In this document: piece after piece, positions 44,161 through 48,376 of the stretch | Numbering within the stretch: position 1 is the first letter of the stretch | Layout: each line of letters opens with the position of its first letter | NCBI GenBank assembly: GCA_964386565.1 | Contig: CAYLRU010000022.1 | Location: 1 to 48,376, forward strand | Origin: CAYLRU01 sp964386565 | GTDB taxonomy: Bacteria > Desulfobacterota > Desulfobacteria > Desulfobacterales > UBA5616 | Reading direction: 5' to 3' | Length of the DNA stretch: 48,376 nt | Program-made: the position numbers and the translations under genes | The notes under the pieces: model-generated | Database searches by the model: none | What the model was told of the DNA's origin: nothing | The model's input: only the letters and a program-made list of their open reading frames with translations

Positions 44161-44270
44161 GATGAATTCGTAAAAAGCCGAATTTATCAAGTTTCAAGTG
44201 TTGCGTTTTAAGCCCTAAGATTAAAATATTTAATAAAACACCGGATACTTGAAACTTCCGTAAAAAATTG
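44161..44270 (+). repeat. dispersed palindromic repeat, copy B
   Basis: TCGTAAAAAGCCG (44168-44180) is identical to the end of copy A. Inner arms AAGTTTCAAGT (44189-44199) and ACTTGAAACTT (44247-44257) are perfectly complementary. It aligns in the same orientation with 28518-28625. The rest of the 334-bp gap 44137-44470 holds a partial copy near 44423-44463 and otherwise nothing recognised. Confidence 0.75.
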
Positions 44271-44422
44271 TTCCCCGATTTTTTATCAGACCTTCAAACG
44301 AAACATTCAAATCTGTTTGACGATCCATTCATTTTATTTTAACCTGTGCCCATCCGGAAATGACGGACACATAACCCGAATCGGTTCAGGTCCAAGCTCC
44401 GGCAGTATCTTTTTAATCGTCC

Positions 44423-44463
44423 TTAACACCTAAAGCCTGAAACTTAAACCTTTACAAAAAGGA
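44423..44463 (+). repeat. partial right end of the dispersed repeat
   Basis: AACACCTAAAGCCTGAAACT, followed by a TTTACAAAAAGG end, resembles the right half of copies A and B (AACACC, CTGAAACTT, TAAAAA). It runs into the AAGGAG ribosome site of the next gene, so the repeat may supply that leader. Confidence 0.4.
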
Positions 44464-44470
44464 GCCCCGG

Positions 44471-44749
44471 ATGGAGCCTTTCCGCACAACCCCGTCCATG
44501 AGCCAGAAAATCTTTGACCTGGGATTGCCCGTGGAAACCGTTTCCCTTTACCTGTTGTGCTGCGGGCTGGCAGATGAAGGAAAAAAGATTTCCCTGGACA
44601 CCATCACGGGTATCTGGAACGGCACCGAGCAGGAGTTAAAAGCCGGTTTGACCGATCTTGAAAAAAGAAACATCATCTGCAAAGCGATTGCGGATGATGG
44701 TGAATGTGATACCTACCGGCCCGTCGACCCCGAACAATGGCGTGTTTAA
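44471..44749 (+). CDS. small conserved hypothetical protein
   Basis: 92 residues, soluble, no signal or membrane segment. I do not know a function. MSQKIFDLGLPVETVSLYLL and CCGLADEGKKISLDTITGIW, then LKAGLTDLEKRNII, suggest a compact helical fold; two adjacent cysteines lie near residue 36. The pattern (decision on a condition, then a class of units followed by a one-line helix) is winged-helix-like but no DNA-binding motif is clear. AAGGAG lies six bases before the ATG. It ends 4 bp inside the convergent YkgJ-type gene. Confidence 0.75.
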   Translation: MEPFRTTPSMSQKIFDLGLPVETVSLYLLCCGLADEGKKISLDTITGIWNGTEQELKAGLTDLEKRNIICKAIADDGECDTYRPVDPEQWRV

Positions 44750-45156
44750 TGATCCCCTCCCCGTTGAATTTCTTTCCGAACGCAATCGAGAATAACGGTG
44801 TCAGGCAAATCCATGCGCATACCCGGGCAGAAACCCGCCATAATCTGCCAGTTTTCAACATCGATTAAAACGGATTCTATAAACGGCCATGCCTTGCACA
44901 TCTTCGGTTTAACCGGGTGAATCGTGCAAATTCCGTCCCAGAAAACGCAATATCCGTTATCCCCCACGGCGAGCACCAGCCTGGAGCCGGATACCTGGCA
45001 GTATTTCGTGGTAAATTGTTCCGCATCCACATGTATATAAGCGGCAATGGCATGGATGTCTTTTTGCGTCACATACGTCCCGCCGAAGCCTTTACAGCAG
45101 TCACCGCATTTTTTACAGCTAAACAGATCGGACGGTGAAACCGAACTAAACGGCAT
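44746..45156 (-). CDS. YkgJ-type cysteine cluster protein (CxxCxxCC)
   Basis: 136 residues. The N-terminal cluster CKKCGDCCKGFGG near residue 14 is the family motif. Further cysteines are in NGYCVFWDGICTIHPVKPKMCKAWPF, which binds a metal (zinc or iron-sulfur). The function is unknown for most members. It overlaps the recR stop by 11 bp, so it belongs to the dnaX-ybaB-recR transcription unit. Its 3' end overlaps the convergent small gene by 4 bp. Confidence 0.85.
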   Translation of the reverse strand: MPFSSVSPSDLFSCKKCGDCCKGFGGTYVTQKDIHAIAAYIHVDAEQFTTKYCQVSGSRLVLAVGDNGYCVFWDGICTIHPVKPKMCKAWPFIESVLIDVENWQIMAGFCPGMRMDLPDTVILDCVRKEIQRGGDH

Positions 45157-45745
45157 ATCGTCCCTCCATGGCCCTTTTCAAGGTGACCTCATCCACATAC
45201 TTTAAATCGCCGCCCATGGGAACGCCCGAAGCAATTCTCGTCACCTTGACCGGCAGATTTTTCAAATGTTCCGCAATATAAGCAGCGGTTGCTTCGCCTT
45301 CCACGCCGGTGCTTGTCGCCAGCACGACCTCTTCGACGCCCTCAGCGGAAATCCGGGCCAAAAGCTCTCGAAACCGGATATTTTCGGGCCCCACTCCGTC
45401 TATGGGTGACAAAACACCCTGGAGAATATGAAATTTCCCCCGATAGGCACCTGATTTCTCCACGGCCACCATATCTGCTGGTTGTTCCACCACGCATAAA
45501 AGAGCGGAATTTCTGGAGGTATCCCGGCAAATATGGCAAACGTCCTGGTCGCTTAAGCCGAAACATCTGGAACACAACCGGACCTTTTCCTTTACCTCCA
45601 GGATGCTTCCGGCCAACTGTTCCGCTTCCATTTTTGACGAACGAAGAATATGTAATGCCAGGCGTTCGGCCGTCTTTTTCCCGATTCCGGGCAGCCGGGA
45701 AATACGATCAATTAAATTTACGATAGGGGCGGGATAGTATTTCAT
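45146..45745 (-). CDS. recR: recombination mediator protein RecR
   Basis: 199 residues, normal length. The helix-hairpin-helix is LIDRISRLPGIGKKTAERLA, the four-cysteine zinc finger is CSRCFGLSDQDVCHICRD, and the Toprim domain contains LCVVEQPADMVAVEKSGAYR and EEVVLATSTGVEGEATAAYI. It helps load RecA on gapped DNA with RecO/RecF. It lies 52 bp after ybaB. Confidence 0.98.
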   Translation of the reverse strand: MKYYPAPIVNLIDRISRLPGIGKKTAERLALHILRSSKMEAEQLAGSILEVKEKVRLCSRCFGLSDQDVCHICRDTSRNSALLCVVEQPADMVAVEKSGAYRGKFHILQGVLSPIDGVGPENIRFRELLARISAEGVEEVVLATSTGVEGEATAAYIAEHLKNLPVKVTRIASGVPMGGDLKYVDEVTLKRAMEGRYAV

Positions 45746-45797
45746 GTTTTTTCGGTGCCTGTTGTCATGTTAGTGTTTCTGCCGCATCCTTTCTTCA

Positions 45798-46109
45798 CTA
45801 CATCAGCCCGGGGAGGTTTAACCCTCCGGTCAGCTTTCCCATTTCCGCGGCAACCATTTCCTGGGACTTGGAAAGGGCTTCATTGACGGCGGCGACCACC
45901 AGATCCTGTAACATTTCAACATCTTCCGGGTCCACCACCTCTTTTTCTATCTCAATTGAAACGATCTGCTGTTTTCCGTCTGCCACCACCTTCACCATTC
46001 CGCCGCCCGCACTGGCTTCAACGGTTCTCGATCCCAGCTCTTCCTGGAGTTTTATCATTTTCGCCTGCAGTTTCTGAGCCTGCTTCATCATATTCCCCAT
46101 TTTTTTCAT
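45798..46109 (-). CDS. YbaB/EbfC family nucleoid-associated protein
   Basis: 103 residues from ATG 46109, which has AAGGAGG six bases upstream; 13 further codons are open but carry no ribosome site. Family segments: MKQAQKLQAKMIKLQEELGS, VVADGKQQIVSIEIEKEVVD and DLVVAAVNEALSKSQEMVAA, ending LTGGLNLPGLM. A small dimeric DNA-binding protein. The dnaX-ybaB-recR order is standard. Confidence 0.95.
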   Translation of the reverse strand: MKKMGNMMKQAQKLQAKMIKLQEELGSRTVEASAGGGMVKVVADGKQQIVSIEIEKEVVDPEDVEMLQDLVVAAVNEALSKSQEMVAAEMGKLTGGLNLPGLM

Positions 46110-46152
46110 AATTAACCTCCTTTTAACAGAAAAAGCGCTATCGTGCACCGTC

Positions 46153-47808
46153 TCAAGGATCTTTCAGCAATTTTACATCAACAATATGACCGTTAAAAAT
46201 GGCCAGTGCATCCGATACAAGGGGATGATTCAATGCTTCCTGTTTAAGATTTTTTTCAGTGTTGTTTTTTTCTCTCAGGGTGTTTTGTATTTTTTTTTCA
46301 TGGATGATCAGCTTCATTTTCTTCCCGAAAAAGGCATCGCATATCTCTTGCAATATGGCCAGCGATTTTTCGCGTTTAACCATGCTGAAATTAAATTCAT
46401 TGCCGTTCACTTCGATTTCGATGGTATCTCCGGTAATGCTGCTGACCGTAGAATCCGTCAAACTCGCTGCAAGGGCCGGAGACGCGTCTTTAATGCGGTC
46501 GAGCAACCGGTCCCATGTTTTTGCAGGATCATAAGGGGCCTTGTTTTGTCCACCCCCATCTGCCGGTTCCTGATCCGGACGCGCTGTGTTTTCAACAGGT
46601 GGTTGTCCGACGACGGTCCGTGCCTCCAATTTTGGTTCTTCCGGCTGCCGGGTCCCCGGCACATGTAATTCATTGGCCAACTGGTCGATCTTCTGAATTA
46701 AAACATCAATGGGCAGGGCCGGCTTGATTTGCAAAAGCTTGATGAAAACCAATTCCAGGGAAAGCTTTGGTTGATCCGAGTACCGAATGGCGGATTCCGC
46801 ATTCATCAGGAAATCCAGGATCTGGTTTAAGTAGGTGACCGGGACCGTTTCAATCTGCCGCCGCATCCGATCGATTTCATGCTTTGGAAGATCCACAATT
46901 TTTTCCGCCTGCCTGGCCATCTTGATAAGGGTCATGTTCCTGAAATGGACCAGGATGTCTGAAAAGAGCTTTTTTACATCATGTCCCCTGTCATAGATCC
47001 GGTCCAGAATTTCTATGATCTGAGGGACATCCCCTTTAAATACGGCATCAGAAATGTCAAACAACTGTTTTTTATCAATGATCCCCAGAGCGTCAATCAG
47101 TTGATCATGGCTCATCTTGCCCTTAAAACAGGATATGACCTGGTCCAACAGACTCAATGCGTCACGCATGCTTCCACCGGCCTCACGAGCTACCGTGATG
47201 AGACTTTCCGCATCAATATCAAATCCTTCCTTCCGACACAGTTCCCCCAAATGGTTGGATATGGATTCGATGTCGATCCGTTTGAAATCGTGCCGCTGGC
47301 AACGAGACAAGATGGTCAAAGGAATTTTGTGTGGCTCGGTGGTGGCAAAAAGAAACATGATATGAGTCGGCGGTTCTTCCAGCGTCTTGAGCAGTGCATT
47401 AAATGCCGGAATACTGAGCATATGGACTTCATCGATGATATAGATCTTGTACCGGCTGTGAGAGGGCATGTACTTGATATTTTCCCGTAATTCCCGCACC
47501 TGGTCCACGCTGTTGTTGGATGCACCGTCTATTTCAAAGACATCCACGGCATTTCCACGGGTAATTTCCACACAGGACTGGCACGTATTGCACGGGGTTT
47601 TTGCCGGGCCTTGTTCGCAGTTCATGGCTTTTGCCAGAATTCTGGCCACGGTTGTCTTGCCGGTTCCCCTGGGGCCTGAGAACAATACCGCATGAGGCAC
47701 CCGATCCATGGCAATGGCATTGGACAATGTCCGGGTAACGTGTATTTGACCCACTACCTCTTCAAAGGTCTGAGGGCGATATTTTCGGGCAAGCACAAGA
47801 TACGACAT
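46153..47808 (-). CDS. dnaX: DNA polymerase III subunit gamma/tau
   Basis: 551 residues. The N-terminal AAA+ domain shows Walker A LFSGPRGTGKTTVARILAKA, the zinc module CEQGPAKTPCNTCQSC, Walker B YIIDEVHMLSIPAFNALLKT and sensor LFATTEPHKIPLTILSRCQR. The clamp-loader lid and collar domains follow, then a variable Pro/Glu-rich segment (about 375-430) and a C-terminal domain. It loads the sliding clamp and, as tau, ties the polymerases to the helicase. The start has only a weak ribosome site. Confidence 0.97.
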   Translation of the reverse strand: MSYLVLARKYRPQTFEEVVGQIHVTRTLSNAIAMDRVPHAVLFSGPRGTGKTTVARILAKAMNCEQGPAKTPCNTCQSCVEITRGNAVDVFEIDGASNNSVDQVRELRENIKYMPSHSRYKIYIIDEVHMLSIPAFNALLKTLEEPPTHIMFLFATTEPHKIPLTILSRCQRHDFKRIDIESISNHLGELCRKEGFDIDAESLITVAREAGGSMRDALSLLDQVISCFKGKMSHDQLIDALGIIDKKQLFDISDAVFKGDVPQIIEILDRIYDRGHDVKKLFSDILVHFRNMTLIKMARQAEKIVDLPKHEIDRMRRQIETVPVTYLNQILDFLMNAESAIRYSDQPKLSLELVFIKLLQIKPALPIDVLIQKIDQLANELHVPGTRQPEEPKLEARTVVGQPPVENTARPDQEPADGGGQNKAPYDPAKTWDRLLDRIKDASPALAASLTDSTVSSITGDTIEIEVNGNEFNFSMVKREKSLAILQEICDAFFGKKMKLIIHEKKIQNTLREKNNTEKNLKQEALNHPLVSDALAIFNGHIVDVKLLKDP

Positions 47809-47888
47809 GTTTATCTTTCGATTTTTACCATCAATTCACACGCAGCGCGCGGGGAAAAACACGGGACAGGCCGTCAAGCTGAATAGGA

Positions 47889-47982
47889 TGGCGGAGAGAG
47901 AGGGATTCGAACCCTCGGTGCAGCTATAAACTACACACACGATTTCCAGTCGTGCACCTTCAGCCAACTCGGTCATCTCTCC
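47889..47982 (-). tRNA. tRNA-Ser(GGA)
   Basis: The minus strand folds as a class II tRNA. Acceptor GGAGAGA pairs with TCTCTCC. The anticodon stem CACGA/TCGTG holds loop CTGGAAA (anticodon GGA). A long variable arm follows, then T-arm GAGGG-TTCGAAT-CCCTC. The discriminator is G and CCA is encoded (47891-47889). It lies 80 bp upstream of dnaX on the same strand. Confidence 0.95.
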
Positions 47983-48047
47983 ACACGACTTTTGAAGCAA
48001 CATTTTCCTAAATTGTCATCAGGGGTTAAACGCATATTCCCTGGTAG

Positions 48048-48076
48048 TGGCGGAGAGGGTGGGATTCGAACCCACG
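48048..48076 (-). other. 3' fragment of a second tRNA-Ser-like gene (attachment-site remnant)
   Basis: The minus strand reads CGTGGGTTCGAATCCCACCC then TCTCCGCCA: the T-arm, 3' acceptor strand and CCA of a tRNA. No 5' acceptor complement, D-arm or anticodon arm occurs to the right (48077-48219), so only the last 29 nt are present. The acceptor differs from tRNA-Ser(GGA) next door (CCTCTCC against TCTCTCC), so it comes from another serine-type gene. Confidence 0.75.
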
Positions 48077-48219
48077 ATCAACCACTTAATTACTTGATTT
48101 TACTTACTTTTTAATGCTTTTAAATTTTTATTCAGCATATATTCATCATCGTTTGTCGTTCCGTTCATCACGGATGGGTTTTAATGACATAAAACATTAA
48201 AGGAATCAAGGTAATTTTT

Positions 48220-48376
48220 ATGACTCGTTATGCAGAAAACACATCAGTAAGCGTCGAAAAAAGCAAGGCCGAAATTGAAAAAATTTTACAAAGGTTGTCG
48301 GCAAAGGTGACGTGCATTAGCCCTGGCAATCAAGGCCAAGCTGGAAGCCGTTGAAACCGGCATAACAACATTTGAA
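48220..48376 (+). pseudogene. broken accessory gene with internal deletion and nonsense codon
   Basis: ATG 48220, with AAGG eight bases upstream, starts MTRYAENTSVSVEKSKAEIE, an N-terminus I recall from a conserved hypothetical family common in genomic islands. This frame stops at 48352-48354 after 44 codons. The +1 frame from 48296 reads CRQR, a TGA at 48308-48310, then RALALAIKAKLEAVETGITT to the window edge, which matches the C-terminal half of the same family, with TGA where the family has Trp. So about the middle third is deleted out of frame and one Trp codon has mutated to stop. The region 48077-48219 before it is AT-rich with a small inverted repeat (TTTAATG 48180-48186, CATTAAA 48195-48201). 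Confidence 0.7.

Noticed and set aside
46290..46298. Run of nine A residues (in dnaX mRNA) as a gamma/tau frameshift site
   Set aside because: It lies about 30 codons from the end of dnaX, so slippage would barely shorten the protein and could not make a gamma form; no supporting stem-loop was evident.
48048..48140. Complete second tRNA gene
   Set aside because: Only the T-arm and 3' acceptor end are present; no matching 5' acceptor strand or anticodon arm within 100 bases.
48308..48310. TGA read as Trp or selenocysteine
   Set aside because: The gene also has a frame-breaking deletion upstream, and other genes in the window use TGA as stop, so decay is the simpler explanation.

Overview
The window looks like chromosomal DNA of a Gram-negative anaerobe, most likely a Desulfobacterota member (Desulfobacterales-like). 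This rests on gene content and protein character, not on a marker tree. It carries a complete Tol-Pal system and outer-membrane proteins, an acyl-CoA dehydrogenase with electron-transfer flavoprotein (fatty-acid type beta-oxidation), a fused NDP-forming acyl-CoA synthetase, and a cytochrome b558-type succinate dehydrogenase/fumarate reductase in the order C-A-B. The sequence is a draft scaffold: 100 Ns at 33649-33748 are flanked by an identical 55-base sequence.

Layout. 1-5223 (minus) is an operon read as ArsR regulator, MMPL/RND transporter, LolA-like periplasmic protein, outer-membrane beta-barrel protein and a DUF2892 membrane protein cut by the window edge. 5374-8109 (minus) holds a coiled-coil diguanylate cyclase and a beta-CASP metallo-beta-lactamase RNase-type protein. 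8472-8783 (plus) is an unrecognised small membrane protein. 8820-13224 (minus) runs hotdog thioesterase, yraN, rsmI, acyl-CoA synthetase and a phosphopantetheinyl transferase. 13575-13859 (plus) is an IHF/HU protein. 14032-20396 (minus) holds acyl-CoA dehydrogenase, etfB, etfA and a radical SAM gene, then transketolase and a Gdt1-like transporter. 20546-26736 (minus) is a five-gene Yej-type peptide ABC importer. 26937-27814 (minus) is rplM-rpsI. 27895-29408 (plus) is a CYTH protein and an EEP nuclease/phosphatase. 29366-38967 (minus) is tolQ-tolR-tolA-tolB-pal-cpoB followed closely by ruvC-ruvA-ruvB, a DUF62 SAM hydrolase, a membrane coiled-coil protein and a bactofilin. 39119-43202 (plus) is an HD-domain nucleotidase and sdhCAB. 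43351-47808 contains murI, a small conserved ORF, a YkgJ-type protein, recR, ybaB and dnaX. The right end has tRNA-Ser(GGA), a 29-nt 3' fragment of a second serine-type tRNA and a broken accessory gene, which together look like the edge of an integrated element lying mostly beyond the window.

Most of the window is housekeeping. The least ordinary items are these. The first operon has an ArsR repressor with two cysteines spaced like those of persulfide sensors, controlling an envelope export-like set that ends in a DUF2892 protein. A family of roughly 100-bp palindromic repeats occurs in at least three copies, one of which supplies the 3' end of a coding sequence. A bactofilin is paired with a membrane coiled-coil protein at the end of the ruv cluster. 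A radical SAM gene with a CX4CX2C motif follows etfA. The right end holds the tRNA-fragment junction. No CRISPR array, insertion sequence, transposase or defence system is visible.
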